DNA from: Bradyrhizobium sp. CCBAU 53421
GTDB taxonomy: Bacteria; Pseudomonadota; Alphaproteobacteria; Rhizobiales; Xanthobacteraceae
Assembly (NCBI RefSeq): GCF_015291625.1
Contig: NZ_CP030047.1
Coordinates: 744,001 to 808,000, forward strand
Direction: 5' to 3'
DNA length: 64,000 nucleotides
Below, piece after piece: positions 7,801 to 16,480 of this stretch. Each line of letters starts with the position of its first letter. Position 1 is the stretch's first letter. Below the pieces are notes generated by a model. That model made no database searches. It was not told the DNA's origin and saw only the letters and a list, made by a program, of their open reading frames with translations. Position numbers and translations under genes: made by a program.

Positions 7801-10068
7801 CTAGAACGTCGCGCCGGCCTTGACCATGTAGGTGCGGCCGGGCAGCGGATAGGCCGAGAAGCGGCCGGCCGTGAACGAGCTCGCGATCGCGTAGTCGTAG
7901 TAGAGCGCGTCGAACAGATTGTTCACGCTGAGCGACCAGAAGAAGCGGTCATATTGCCCGCTCAGCTTGATATCGGCGGTGGCGTTGCCGGGAATTTTGC
8001 TCTGGGTGTTGGCCTGGTCGTTGTCCATGATGCGCGAGCTCCAGGCCCGCACCGTGGCGTCGAACACCAGATAGTTCTGCCAGATATTCCAGGTCACGCC
8101 GAGATTGCCGGTGGTGCGCGACACCAGCGGCACGTCGTTGCCGGCCCAGATGCCTTCGCGGAACACCGCGCGGGTGATCGCCATGCCGCCGCGCAGGGTG
8201 ACGCTGTCGCTCACCCGGAGCGAGGCGCTGGTCTCGCTGCCGTAGCGGCGGGTGGGATCGAGGTTGACGTTGTAGAACAGCACCGGGTTGAAATGGATCT
8301 CGTTCTCCAGATCCATCAGATAGACGCTGGTCTGCACCTGAAACAGATTGGTCCTGACCCGGAAGCCGCCCTCGACGTCCTGCGACGTCTGGGTCTTGAG
8401 CTGGAAGTTCTGCGGGATCGGGGCGAAGGTCACGGGATCGAACGCCGGCCCTGATGCCACGCGCTCGTCGACGTCGGGCGTGCGGAAGGCGCGCGCGGCA
8501 CGGCCGAACACCGAGAAGGTGTCGGTGAAGCGATGCTCGGCGCCGACATGCAGTGCGTATTGGGTCTCGTTGCTGTCGAGCGGTGCCGCCTGCGTGTCGA
8601 AGGCAAACGGCGCATTCGGATCGTATCGATCGCGCGCCGAGACGCTCGTGTTTTGCACGCGCGCACCGTAAGAGAAATCGGTCGTCGGCAGCAGGCCCAG
8701 CGTATGCTGCCAGTATCCGGCCACGGTCTGCTGCTCGATATTGTAGATGTGATAGGGATCGACGCCCCGATAGGCGCCGCGCGCCTCGCGGAAGGTCGAA
8801 TCGTAATGGTCGATGCCGGTCAGGATCGTCGACGGCATGCCGAGCATGACGTTCTTGACGCTGAGGCGTGGCGTGATTGACCAGGTTTCGAGCGCCGCGT
8901 CATTGTAGGTCGAGGCGAAGTTGATGGTCGGCACGGTGCCGAAGAAACCGCTTTGCGTCTCGCGCTGCCGCCAGCCGCCGTCGACGATGAGGTCGACGCC
9001 GTTGATCAGCGTCTTGGTGAAGCCGGCGGTGACGCTGGCGGTCTGCTGATTGGCATAGTCGAACGGCGTTGCCGCGCCTCTGCGATCGGTGAGCAGCTCG
9101 TTGACGCCGATCGACGGATCGACTAGGCGCCCGCCGGGCAGGCCGAGCTTCTGGTCGCTGCCGGTGACGGTGAGGAAGGCGGTGAGATCGGATGTCGTGT
9201 AGTTGACGTTGCCGACGGCGTTGCGCTGGTCGAGCGCATTGTTGACGCGGTAGCCGTCGGACTTGATGCCGTTGCCGTAGAACGAGGTCGACCACGGGCC
9301 GGAATTGAGCGCCGCGGACACCGCGGCCATGCGGGTGTTGAACGAGCCAAAGCCACCTTCGGCGCGCATCGTGGCCGGCGGACCGCCGGCGCCGGTCTTG
9401 GTGATGATGTTGACCACGCCGCCGACCGCATTGTCGCCATAGAGCACCGCGCCGGTGTTGCCGCGGGTGATCTCGATGCGCTCGATCGAATCCAGCGGGA
9501 TCGTGGTGAGATCGAAGCCGGCCTTGTCGACGTCGTTGAGGCGGCGGCCGTTGAGCAGGAACAGGGTGTTGTCGGAGGCGAATGCGCCGAAGCCGCGCAG
9601 GTCGACCGAGGTTTTGGCGCCGTTCGGGCCGCCATAGAGCGATTGCAGCTGGACGCCCGGCACCTGCGCGAGAATCTCGGGCAGCGATTGCGATGGCGAA
9701 TGCGCGATGTCGTCGGCGGTGATCACGGCCGAGGAGGAGCCGACGATGCCGGCGAACTGGCGGCCGCCGCCAGTGCCGCCAGTTCCGGAGGCTGCTCCAG
9801 TCCCTGTCGTGTTCGATCCGGCTCCGCTGCCTACATTGTTGCCTTGCGGGGTGCCCGGCGCCGGGCGGCGCGGCGCCGGCGCCTCGTCAGCGGCCGGCCT
9901 GGCGCGGGTGAAATTCTGGTCGTTCGGCCGGGTGACTTCGATGGCCGGCAGCTGATCGGGAGAGGGCGCCTGCTGCGCCCGCGCGGTGGAGATGATGATT
10001 GTCGGCGCGATCATCGTCGACGCGAGCAGAAGCGCGCGGCGGCGCCGATGCGGAGGGAGGGAGAACAT
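7801..10068 (-). CDS. TonB-dependent outer-membrane receptor (cobalamin-riboswitch controlled)
   Basis: An outer-membrane beta-barrel that imports a ligand using TonB energy. From the ATG at 10068 the protein starts MFSLPPHRRRR and has a hydrophobic signal segment ending near STARAQ. An in-frame ATG at 10122 would add 18 residues before the signal, so the downstream start is preferred. A Gly/Thr/Ser-rich linker precedes the plug domain (from VITADDIAHSPSQSLPEIL through DSIERIEITRGNTGAVLYGDNAVGGVVNIITKTG-type sequence, about residues 110-230). The rest is a barrel ending in an aromatic residue (AGATF), the usual BAM signal. A cobalamin riboswitch directly upstream and a divergent FecCD-type ABC operon point to vitamin B12, a related corrinoid or cobalt as cargo. 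Confidence 0.92.
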   Translation of the reverse strand: MFSLPPHRRRRALLLASTMIAPTIIISTARAQQAPSPDQLPAIEVTRPNDQNFTRARPAADEAPAPRRPAPGTPQGNNVGSGAGSNTTGTGAASGTGGTGGGRQFAGIVGSSSAVITADDIAHSPSQSLPEILAQVPGVQLQSLYGGPNGAKTSVDLRGFGAFASDNTLFLLNGRRLNDVDKAGFDLTTIPLDSIERIEITRGNTGAVLYGDNAVGGVVNIITKTGAGGPPATMRAEGGFGSFNTRMAAVSAALNSGPWSTSFYGNGIKSDGYRVNNALDQRNAVGNVNYTTSDLTAFLTVTGSDQKLGLPGGRLVDPSIGVNELLTDRRGAATPFDYANQQTASVTAGFTKTLINGVDLIVDGGWRQRETQSGFFGTVPTINFASTYNDAALETWSITPRLSVKNVMLGMPSTILTGIDHYDSTFREARGAYRGVDPYHIYNIEQQTVAGYWQHTLGLLPTTDFSYGARVQNTSVSARDRYDPNAPFAFDTQAAPLDSNETQYALHVGAEHRFTDTFSVFGRAARAFRTPDVDERVASGPAFDPVTFAPIPQNFQLKTQTSQDVEGGFRVRTNLFQVQTSVYLMDLENEIHFNPVLFYNVNLDPTRRYGSETSASLRVSDSVTLRGGMAITRAVFREGIWAGNDVPLVSRTTGNLGVTWNIWQNYLVFDATVRAWSSRIMDNDQANTQSKIPGNATADIKLSGQYDRFFWSLSVNNLFDALYYDYAIASSFTAGRFSAYPLPGRTYMVKAGATF

Positions 10069-10184
10069 GAAGCGAGACCTCGGTGACGTCAGTGGCACGT
10101 CACCGCGAACCAGTCTCACCATCGTGCTTGCAGCATCAGGTGAAGCTCATGCCTGTACTCCCCGACCGGCATCTTCGCGTGTGA

Positions 10185-10360
10185 CCACGGCTGACGGCAG
10201 GTCTCCTGGCTCGCGGGTCGTTACCCTTCGTCGCCTTCCCAGGACCGAGATTCCCAGTGGCCTGTGACGAAGGATTCACCGCATACAGTTGCGGGGGCAG
10301 CCGCGGCATTGGGGAAGTCTCCCCGCACCGCATTCCCTTTTCATCTCATGAAAGAACCGT
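10185..10360 (-). promoter_or_regulatory. Cobalamin riboswitch
   Basis: Read on the minus strand the region shows the conserved elements in order: AGGGAA at about 10337, the central core GCTGCCCCCGCAACTG at about 10288-10303, and the 3' B12 box GAGCCAGGAGACCTGCC at 10196-10212. These lie in the 5' leader of the TonB-dependent receptor. Adenosylcobalamin binding normally lowers expression of the downstream gene. The opposite-strand ABC operon has no second copy that I can see. Boundaries are approximate. Confidence 0.92.
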
Positions 10361-10480
10361 CATGGTCATCTAGGGTTCGGCCGGTCGGCAAAGTCAATCC
10401 GGCGGCGGTCGGGCGGCGGCCAGGGGGACCACGGTTTTTGTCGGGTGTCGCTTGTCTGCCACGGCGATCGCTGTAAGAGC

Positions 10481-11533
10481 ATGGATTGGATGAGCGTGCG
10501 GGATTTTGCCTTGGCGGCCGAGGTCGCGGCGCGGCGCCGGTGGAGCGCCACCGCGGCGCTGCTCGCGCTCGTGGTCCTGCTGTGCGTGATCTCGCTCGGC
10601 GTCGGGCCGGTGCGGCTGTCGCCGCTTGCGGTGATCGAGGCGCTGTTCGGCGGCGGCAGCGACGTGGCGCAGGTGATCGTGCGCGAGATCCGGCTGCCGC
10701 GCACCATCCTGGCGTTCGCGATCGGCGGTATCCTCGGGCTGTCAGGCGCGGCGCTGCAGGGCCTGCTGCGCAATCCGCTGGCCTCGCCGTCGCTGTTCGG
10801 CGCGCCGCAATCGGCGGCATTCGGCGCGGTGCTGGTGATCGCGCTTGGCCTTGCCGATGTCCGCTCCTACGCACTGCCGGTGGTGGCGATCATCGCCGCG
10901 TTCGGCTCGGTGTTCGCGCTGCTCGCGATCGCCGGCCGCAATGCCGGGCTGTTGATCCTGATCCTCGCCGGGCTTGCGATCTCGAGCTTTGCCGGGGCTG
11001 CGACGGCGCTGGTGATGAATCTCTCCAGCAATCCCTTCGTGGTGCTGGAGATCGCATTCTGGCTGCTCGGCTCGCTGGAAGACCGCAGCTTCCAGCACGT
11101 GGCGCTGGCGCTGCCCTTCATCATCGCGGGTGCTGCCGTCCTGCTCAGCCAGGCGAGCGCGTTCCGCGCGCTGACGCTCGGTGAGGAAGCCGCGCAGAGC
11201 CTCGGCGTCGATGTCGGGCGGCTGCGGCTCCTCGTGATCACGGGTGTTGCGCTCGGCGTCGGCGGCGCGGTGGCGGTGACCGGCACGATCGGCTTCATCG
11301 GCCTCGTCGCGCCGCATCTGATGCGTCCTCTGATCGGTCACGATCCGGCGCGGCTCCTGGTGCCGAGCGCGCTCGCCGGTTCGGCACTGCTGCTCGCGGC
11401 CGATATCGCGGTGCGCATCATCCCCCAGACCTCGGACATCAAGGTCGGCGTGCTGACCTCGATCATCGGCGTGCCGTTCTTCCTTTACCTCATCATGCGC
11501 GAACGCCGCGCGCTCGGCGGAGGCGTGGCATGA
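10481..11533 (+). CDS. FecCD/BtuC-type ABC transporter permease
   Basis: About 350 residues and up to ten membrane segments. Family signatures include the stretch around REIRLPRTILAFAIGG (about 67-82), GLLRNPLASPSLFG (about 98-111), and GFIGLVAPHLMRPLIGHD (about 270-287), which forms the ATPase contact loop in BtuC/FecD proteins. It is the membrane channel for iron-siderophore, haem or corrinoid uptake. The cobalamin riboswitch on the facing receptor gene favours B12 or cobalt. The ATG at 10481 is chosen because the frame upstream of it lacks hydrophobic or conserved sequence. The stop overlaps the next start (ATGA at 11530), so translation is coupled. Confidence 0.9.
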   Translation: MDWMSVRDFALAAEVAARRRWSATAALLALVVLLCVISLGVGPVRLSPLAVIEALFGGGSDVAQVIVREIRLPRTILAFAIGGILGLSGAALQGLLRNPLASPSLFGAPQSAAFGAVLVIALGLADVRSYALPVVAIIAAFGSVFALLAIAGRNAGLLILILAGLAISSFAGAATALVMNLSSNPFVVLEIAFWLLGSLEDRSFQHVALALPFIIAGAAVLLSQASAFRALTLGEEAAQSLGVDVGRLRLLVITGVALGVGGAVAVTGTIGFIGLVAPHLMRPLIGHDPARLLVPSALAGSALLLAADIAVRIIPQTSDIKVGVLTSIIGVPFFLYLIMRERRALGGGVA

Positions 11534-12303
11534 CGCTGCTCTCCGCCACCGCGCTCAACGCCTCGCTCGGCAGCCGCAAGGTGCTGCACGATGTCTCGCT
11601 GTCGCTGGCAGCCGGTCATCTGGTCGCGCTGGTCGGGCCGAACGGCGCCGGCAAGACCACGCTGCTGCGTGCGTTGGCCGGGCTGATTCCGTCCGACGGC
11701 GAGATCCGGATCGGCGGCGACACATTGGCGTCGCTGCCGCTGCGCGAGCGCGCCAGGCGCTTCGCCTATCTGCCGCAAGGGCATATGGTGCACTGGCCGC
11801 TGCCGGCGCGCGATATCGTCGCGCTAGGCCGCTATCCGCATGGCGCGACCGATCCGGCGCGGCTGTCGCCGAAGGATATCGAGGCGGTGCTGCGGGCGAT
11901 GCAGGCGGTCGACGTCACCGCGTTCAGCGATCGCCGCGTCACCGAGCTCTCCGGCGGCGAGCGCAGCCGCGTCGCGCTGGCCCGGGTGCTGGCGGTGGAG
12001 GCGCCGGTGATCCTCGCCGACGAGCCGACCGCCTCGCTCGATCCGCGCCACCAGATCGACGTGATGCAGAAGCTGCGCAACGTCGCCGACACCGGCGTGT
12101 TGGTCGTCGTGGTGACGCACGATCTCGGGCTCGCGGCGCGGTTTGCCGATCATGTGCTGGTGCTGTCGGAGGGACGGCTGGCGGCGCAAGGCGCGCCCGC
12201 TGTGGCGTTGTCGGAGAGCGTGTTGGCCAGCGTATTCCGGGTCAGCGCCTACCGCGCCGAATTTCAGCGCGAGGCCGTCATTGTGCCGTGGGCGGACGTC
12301 TAA
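11530..12303 (+). CDS. ABC transporter ATP-binding protein (BtuD/FecE-type)
   Basis: A 257-residue ATPase. Walker A is GPNGAGKTT at 36-44, the signature LSGGERSR is at about 140, Walker B VILADEPTASLDP is at about 160-172, and the switch histidine is in VVVTHD near 198. It energises the permease encoded immediately before it. The gene overlaps its upstream neighbour by four bases and its downstream neighbour by one (TAATG), which marks a tight three-gene operon with permease and binding protein. Confidence 0.92.
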   Translation: MTLLSATALNASLGSRKVLHDVSLSLAAGHLVALVGPNGAGKTTLLRALAGLIPSDGEIRIGGDTLASLPLRERARRFAYLPQGHMVHWPLPARDIVALGRYPHGATDPARLSPKDIEAVLRAMQAVDVTAFSDRRVTELSGGERSRVALARVLAVEAPVILADEPTASLDPRHQIDVMQKLRNVADTGVLVVVVTHDLGLAARFADHVLVLSEGRLAAQGAPAVALSESVLASVFRVSAYRAEFQREAVIVPWADV

Positions 12304-13136
12304 TGCGCGCGCGACGTCTGGCAGCCTTTGTTGCGGCATGGCTGATGTCGTGTGCAGCCGCCTCCGCCGCCGGACCGCGCATCGTCTCGATGAATGTCTG
12401 CAGCGACCAGCTGGTGCTGTCGCTGGCCGACCCGGACCAGATCATGGGCCTCAGCCGTTTCTCGCGTGACGCCTGGCAATCCTGGGCCGCCGAAAAGGCG
12501 CGAAACTATCCGCTTCTGTCCGGCGAGGCCGAGGACGTGCTGCTGCTCAAGCCCGACATCGTCGTGGTCAGCCTGTTCGACAAGCGCGCGACCCGCGATC
12601 TCTTGAAGGCCCACGGCATGCATCTGGTCGAATTCACGGTGCCGCGTACGCTGGACGAGGTGAAGGATCAGATGCGCGCGATGGGCGATGTGGTGCAGCA
12701 TCCGGATCGCGCCGAGGTGGAGATCGCACGCCTCAATGCGGCCATCGCCCGCGCGCGCGCAGTGGCGAGCGCGCATCACTATCGCGTGCTGCCGGCGGAG
12801 CGCCGCGGCTTTGTCGCTGGTCGCAGCAGCCTGATCAGCTCGTTGCTGGCGGCAACCGGCCTGACCAATGCGGCCGGCGAACTCGGGCTCGATGCGGGCG
12901 GATTTGCCTCGCTCGAGGCGATCGTAAAGCTGCGGCCGGATTTCATCCTGGTGTCGGAAGCCGGCGATCGCGCCGAGGATGACGGCCGCGCCTTCCTGCT
13001 GCATCCGGCGCTGGAGCTCTTCTATCCGGAAGACAAGCGCATCGTGCTGCCCGAGCGGCTCACCGTATGCGGCGGCGTGATGCTGGCGGATGCGCTGGAT
13101 CGGCTGACGGAAGAGTTGCAGCGGGTGACGCGATAG
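12303..13136 (+). CDS. ABC transporter periplasmic substrate-binding protein (BtuF/FhuD-like)
   Basis: The start is the ATG at 12303 overlapping the preceding TAA. The N-terminus (MRARRLAAFVAAWLMSCAAASAA) is a signal peptide. The mature protein begins GPRIVSMNVCSDQLVLSLAD, the usual opening of cluster A-II binding proteins with two lobes joined by a long helix (here about 115-160). It also has SLEAIVKLRPDFILVSE near 200-216. It captures the ligand brought in by the outer-membrane receptor and delivers it to the permease. It is the last gene of the operon. Corrinoid specificity is inferred only from the riboswitch nearby. Confidence 0.88.
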   Translation: MRARRLAAFVAAWLMSCAAASAAGPRIVSMNVCSDQLVLSLADPDQIMGLSRFSRDAWQSWAAEKARNYPLLSGEAEDVLLLKPDIVVVSLFDKRATRDLLKAHGMHLVEFTVPRTLDEVKDQMRAMGDVVQHPDRAEVEIARLNAAIARARAVASAHHYRVLPAERRGFVAGRSSLISSLLAATGLTNAAGELGLDAGGFASLEAIVKLRPDFILVSEAGDRAEDDGRAFLLHPALELFYPEDKRIVLPERLTVCGGVMLADALDRLTEELQRVTR

Positions 13137-13172
13137 ATGAAGCGCCCCGCGATCTAAGTCCCGTCATCCTGA

Positions 13173-14103
13173 GAGTCTGACTCAAAAAGCGCTGAATGTT
13201 TTTGGGCATGCCAAGCGCCTAGTTAGTAGCCTGAGGTGTGCGACGAGGATCCAGGCGGTCTCGGTTGCGGCGGACCCTTCGAAGTCTTTGGCAAGGCGGC
13301 GGCACCTACCGCACCAGGCGAAGGTGCGTTCGACCACCCAGCGCCGAGGCAAGAGCTGGAAGCCTTTGACGCCATGCGGTCGCTGGACGATCTCGATCGT
13401 CCACGGCTTGCAATGAGCCAGGGCTTTGAGAAGCTGCTCGCCGCGGTAAACACGGTCGGCAAAGACGTGGCGCAGCTTGGGGAAGCGGCGGCGTAGTCGC
13501 TCCAGCACCGGAACGGCGCCGTGGCAGTCCTGAACATTGGCAGGATGGACATGGACGGCCAGCAGCAGGCCATCGGTGTCGGTGACGATATGCCGCTTAC
13601 GCCCGCAAATGCGCTTGCCGGGGTCGTAGCCCCGCGCGCCGCCAGCTTGGGTCGTTGGCGCACTCTGGCTGTCGATCACAGCTGCGGTCGGGCTGGGCTT
13701 GCGCCCAAGCTGCTGGCGGGCTCGCCGGACCAGACGTTTGACAATCTTCTGCCAGCGTCCGGTATCGCGCCAAGCATAGAAATACCCTTGAACCGTCGAA
13801 TACGGCGGGAACTCCTTCGGCAAGGCCCGCCATTGGCACCCGGTCGACAGGATGTAGAGGATCGCCTGTACGACCTCGCGCAAATCGACTTCCCGCGGTC
13901 TCCCCAGCCGCCGCCGCGGCGGCATCTGTCGGGCAATCAGCGCCCACTCCCGATCGGTCAGATCGCTTGTGTAGCGCAGCCCATTGCGCTGATACTCGAC
14001 GCGAGTGATTTCGGTCCACGGCATCGTGCCCTCCCTCGAATCTTCGCAAATCCGAAGGAATCACAGCCAACCGAAATCACTCACTGCTTTTTCAGTCAGG
14101 CTC
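13173..14103. mobile_element. IS5-family insertion sequence, IS1031-like, complete
   Basis: A 931-bp element bounded by imperfect 18-bp inverted repeats. The left end reads GAGTCTGACTCAAAAAGC and the right end, reverse-complemented, GAGCCTGACTGAAAAAGC (two mismatches). It is flanked by a 3-bp direct repeat TGA at 13170-13172 and 14104-14106. A 3-bp TNA duplication is typical of the IS1031 subgroup. One intact transposase gene fills it. Removing the element restores a continuous dispersed repeat reading GTCATCCTGAGGTGCGAG, so the insertion point is exactly defined. Confidence 0.92.
13182..14024 (-). CDS. IS5-family DDE transposase
   Basis: An intact 280-residue transposase in one frame. An N-terminal helix-turn-helix-like region with LTDREWALIARQMPP and GCQWRALPKEFPP (about 22-72) is typical of the family. 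The DDE catalytic residues appear as D118 (VIDSQS), D190 (FADRVYRG) and E232 (VVERTFAW). The ATG at 14024 has GAGGGAGGG upstream. The stop codon lies in the left inverted repeat. Nothing looks broken, so the element may still be able to transpose. Confidence 0.93.
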   Translation of the reverse strand: MPWTEITRVEYQRNGLRYTSDLTDREWALIARQMPPRRRLGRPREVDLREVVQAILYILSTGCQWRALPKEFPPYSTVQGYFYAWRDTGRWQKIVKRLVRRARQQLGRKPSPTAAVIDSQSAPTTQAGGARGYDPGKRICGRKRHIVTDTDGLLLAVHVHPANVQDCHGAVPVLERLRRRFPKLRHVFADRVYRGEQLLKALAHCKPWTIEIVQRPHGVKGFQLLPRRWVVERTFAWCGRCRRLAKDFEGSAATETAWILVAHLRLLTRRLACPKTFSAF

Positions 14104-14222
14104 TGAGGTGCGAGCCCTTGCGAGCCTCGAAGGATGCACGGCCCGGATTTCTCCAAGTCTTCGCGGAGCGAGTGGGGCCGTCGCCCTTCGAGGCTCGCTT
14201 CGCTCACACCTCAGGGTGACGG
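14104..14222. repeat. Dispersed repeat, family A, right part of the copy split by the IS
   Basis: Arms CCTGAGGTGCGAGC...GCCTCGAAGG and CCTTCGAGGCTCGC...CCTCAGGGTGACGG form an imperfect inverted repeat about 130 bp long. The left end (13162-13172) is separated from the rest by the IS. Other copies are at 15408-15544, 20785-20890, 22424-22529 and 39398-39536. Confidence 0.75.
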
Positions 14223-14249
14223 TGCTAGAAATTGTGCGCGGCTAACGAG

Positions 14250-15290
14250 CTACCCCATCACCACCGGCCCGCCGGCCTTCTTCCACGCGTCGATGCCACC
14301 CTCGATATGCGCGGTGTTGGCCAGTCCGGCCTTCTTCGCCGCCGCCACAGCCATCGCGGAACGCTCGCCGAACGCGCAGAAGAACACGACGCGGCGGCCG
14401 GTCGCGGCGGCGACTTCGCGCAGCATGCCGCCGGGTTGCAACGTGGTGCAGATGCCGGGATAGGGCGCGTGCAGCGCGCCCGGAAGTGTGCCGTGCTTGG
14501 CCCGCTCGCCGCTCTCGCGCAAATCGACCAGCAAGATGTCGGGCCGGCCGAGGCTCGCGATGGCGTCGCGCGCACTGAGGGAGAGGCCTTCCTTGGCGAG
14601 CTCGTCCTGGTGCAGGCCGACATGCATGTTGGCGGGCACCACGACGTCCATCAGCTTCGGATTCGGCAAATTGAGGTTGTTCATCAGCTCGACATAGTCG
14701 TCGATCGACTTCACCTGCAGCCGTGGATTGTAGCGCTTCTCCTCGCCGATGGTGGAGACGGTGTCGCCCTTGTAGTCATGCGCCGGGAACACCAGCGTCT
14801 CCTCGGGCAGCTTGAGCAGGCGGTTGAAGATCGAATCATACTGCGCCCGCGCGCTGCCGTTCTGGAAATCGGTGCGGCCGGTGCCGCGGATCAACAGCGT
14901 GTCGCCGGTGAAGACGCGGTCGCCCATCAGGTAGCTGTAGGAATCGTCGGTGTGGCCCGGCGTGTACAACGCCTCGAGGCAAAGGCCTTCGATCGTCACC
15001 TTGTCGCCGTCGGAGACGCGCATCGACACCACGTCGGCCTTGCTCTGCTCGCCCATGATCGTGATGCACTGGGTGCGGTCGCGCAGCTCGCCGAGGCCGG
15101 TGACGTGATCGGCATGCAGGTGCGTATCGACGGCTTTGACCAGCCGCAGGTCGAGTTCCTGTAGCAGCTTGCAGTAGCGGTCGGCTTTCTCCAGCACCGG
15201 ATCGAGGATCAGCGCCTCGCCGCCGGCGCGGCTCGCGAGCAGGTAGCTGTAGGTGCCGGATACGCTGTCGAAGAGCTGGCGAAAGATCAT
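14250..15290 (-). CDS. Persulfide dioxygenase-like metallo-beta-lactamase fused to rhodanese domain
   Basis: A 346-residue cytoplasmic fusion. The N-terminal metallo-beta-lactamase fold (1-230) has THLHADH at 56-62, H113 in TPGHTDDS, D130 in FTGD and H171 in FPAHDY, the ligand set of ETHE1-type persulfide dioxygenases, which oxidise glutathione persulfide to sulfite. The C-terminal rhodanese domain (about 245-346) has its active cysteine at C305 in FFCAFGERS and can move sulfane sulfur. Fusing the two joins persulfide supply and oxidation. It lies downstream of the sox operon on the same strand, separated by a 280-base gap holding a repeat, so it may be a separate unit with a related job. Confidence 0.88.
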   Translation of the reverse strand: MIFRQLFDSVSGTYSYLLASRAGGEALILDPVLEKADRYCKLLQELDLRLVKAVDTHLHADHVTGLGELRDRTQCITIMGEQSKADVVSMRVSDGDKVTIEGLCLEALYTPGHTDDSYSYLMGDRVFTGDTLLIRGTGRTDFQNGSARAQYDSIFNRLLKLPEETLVFPAHDYKGDTVSTIGEEKRYNPRLQVKSIDDYVELMNNLNLPNPKLMDVVVPANMHVGLHQDELAKEGLSLSARDAIASLGRPDILLVDLRESGERAKHGTLPGALHAPYPGICTTLQPGGMLREVAAATGRRVVFFCAFGERSAMAVAAAKKAGLANTAHIEGGIDAWKKAGGPVVMG

Positions 15291-15407
15291 GACGGCTTAC
15301 CTGTTCTCCGGGTCGAGTCGCGTGGAGGATATTATTCCATAGATGAGGGCGATTCAAAGTAAATCCATCCCCCGGGTAATCCGGTCCCGTCACCCGCCAA
15401 TCCATCA

Positions 15408-15544
15408 CCGTCACCCTGAGGAGCCGCGAAGCGGCGTCTCGAAGGGTCGACGCCCGGCTCTTTCCGAGAGGAGTATTGGCGTGCGGAAGCAATGGGGCCG
15501 CGCATCCTTCGAGACGCCGCTGCGCGGCTCCTCAGGATGACGGG
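15408..15544. repeat. Dispersed repeat, family A
   Basis: An inverted-repeat unit starting CCGTCACCCTGAGGAGCCGCG and ending GCGGCTCCTCAGGATGACGGG. It occupies most of the gap between the persulfide dioxygenase and the DsrE-like gene. Confidence 0.75.
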
Positions 15545-15572
15545 TTTGGCTTGTTGAGTAGGCTCCGAGCCC

Positions 15573-16016
15573 CTACGGCCTCACGTAACTCCAGCCCTGC
15601 TCCTGCAACTCCATCAGATGCACCACGCCTGACGGTACGATGGTGGCGTCGGGGACGACGGAGATGGCGTGGCCCTCGGCCTTCTCCATACCCTGCTTGG
15701 TGTTGTTGCAGGCGGAGAACTGGATCTTGCCGGGGAAGACGTCATCCTTGAGCCGCTTGATGCGGTCCTGCACCGGCGAGGTATCGCTGCGCAGCATGTT
15801 GAGGCCGGGACCGTAGGTGACGATGTCGATCTCCACGTCCTCGTTCCTGGCGCGGTAGTACTCGATCACGTTGGTCGCGTTGTTGAGCGCGAGGTTCATG
15901 ACCTGCGGATCGTTCTGGTCGACCTGGATCGCGATGTGATGCGGCTTGTCGGCGGCGGGTGCGCTCGCCGTGAAGGCAAGCGAAAGCATTGCGGCAACGG
16001 CGAGACGGCGAAGCAT
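15573..16016 (-). CDS. Exported DsrE-like protein (second of a tandem pair)
   Basis: A 147-residue protein with signal peptide MLRRLAVAAMLSLAFTASAPAA and a mature DsrE/DsrF-like alpha/beta domain (HHIAIQVDQND, then NVIEYYRARNEDVEIDIVTYGPGL). A single cysteine sits in IQFSACNNT near residue 103, where sulfur-trafficking DsrE proteins often carry a reactive Cys. The C-terminus QEQGWSYVRP parallels the GYTLVRP ending of the preceding gene, so the two are paralogues. It is the last gene of the sox unit, nine bases after its neighbour. I infer a periplasmic role in sulfur handling; no function is established from sequence. Confidence 0.75.
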   Translation of the reverse strand: MLRRLAVAAMLSLAFTASAPAADKPHHIAIQVDQNDPQVMNLALNNATNVIEYYRARNEDVEIDIVTYGPGLNMLRSDTSPVQDRIKRLKDDVFPGKIQFSACNNTKQGMEKAEGHAISVVPDATIVPSGVVHLMELQEQGWSYVRP

Positions 16017-16024
16017 GAGGACTC

Positions 16025-16480
16025 CTAGGGGCGGACCAGCGTATAGCCGTTCTCGGTGAGAAGCAGGATCTGCGCGACGCCGACCTGTACCGGAGTGGCG
16101 GCGGCGATATACTCCGGCCGCTTGCCGGTGTCGCGCTCGATGGTGTCGACGGTGTTGAGGCAGATGTCGACCCGCGCACCTTGCGCGACCAGGCTCTCGA
16201 CCAGCTTGCGGTTGGCGTTATCGGCCTTGAGCAGGTCGATGCCCGGGCCGAAGGCGACGATCTCGACCGCGACCTTGTCGGGGTCGTAGTGCTTCATCAG
16301 ATTGCTGGCGACGCTGAGGACAAGGCCCTGCTTCTTCGGGTCGCTGTCGGAGAGCTGCAGTACGACCTTGTGCTCGGCGAATGGCTTGTCCTGCAGCGGC
16401 GCCAGCTGGGCGCGGGCGAGCGGCGCCGCGAGGATGAGCGCCGTAACGCCGAGCACGGCGATGAACGCGCGCCGCGTCAT
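16025..16480 (-). CDS. Exported DsrE-like protein (first of a tandem pair)
   Basis: A 151-residue protein. It starts at an ATG overlapping the soxB stop (ATGA), so it is translationally coupled to soxB. The N-terminus MTRRAFIAVLGVTALILAAPLARAQ is an export signal with an RR pair. The mature part has the DsrE-like pattern KVVLQLSDSDPKKQ, then HYDPDKVAVEIVAFGPGIDLL, with a lone cysteine in VDICLNTVDT, and ends GYTLVRP. Its coupling to soxB and its likeness to the next gene suggest a periplasmic accessory role in thiosulfate or sulfide oxidation. That role is an inference. Confidence 0.75.
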   Translation of the reverse strand: MTRRAFIAVLGVTALILAAPLARAQLAPLQDKPFAEHKVVLQLSDSDPKKQGLVLSVASNLMKHYDPDKVAVEIVAFGPGIDLLKADNANRKLVESLVAQGARVDICLNTVDTIERDTGKRPEYIAAATPVQVGVAQILLLTENGYTLVRP

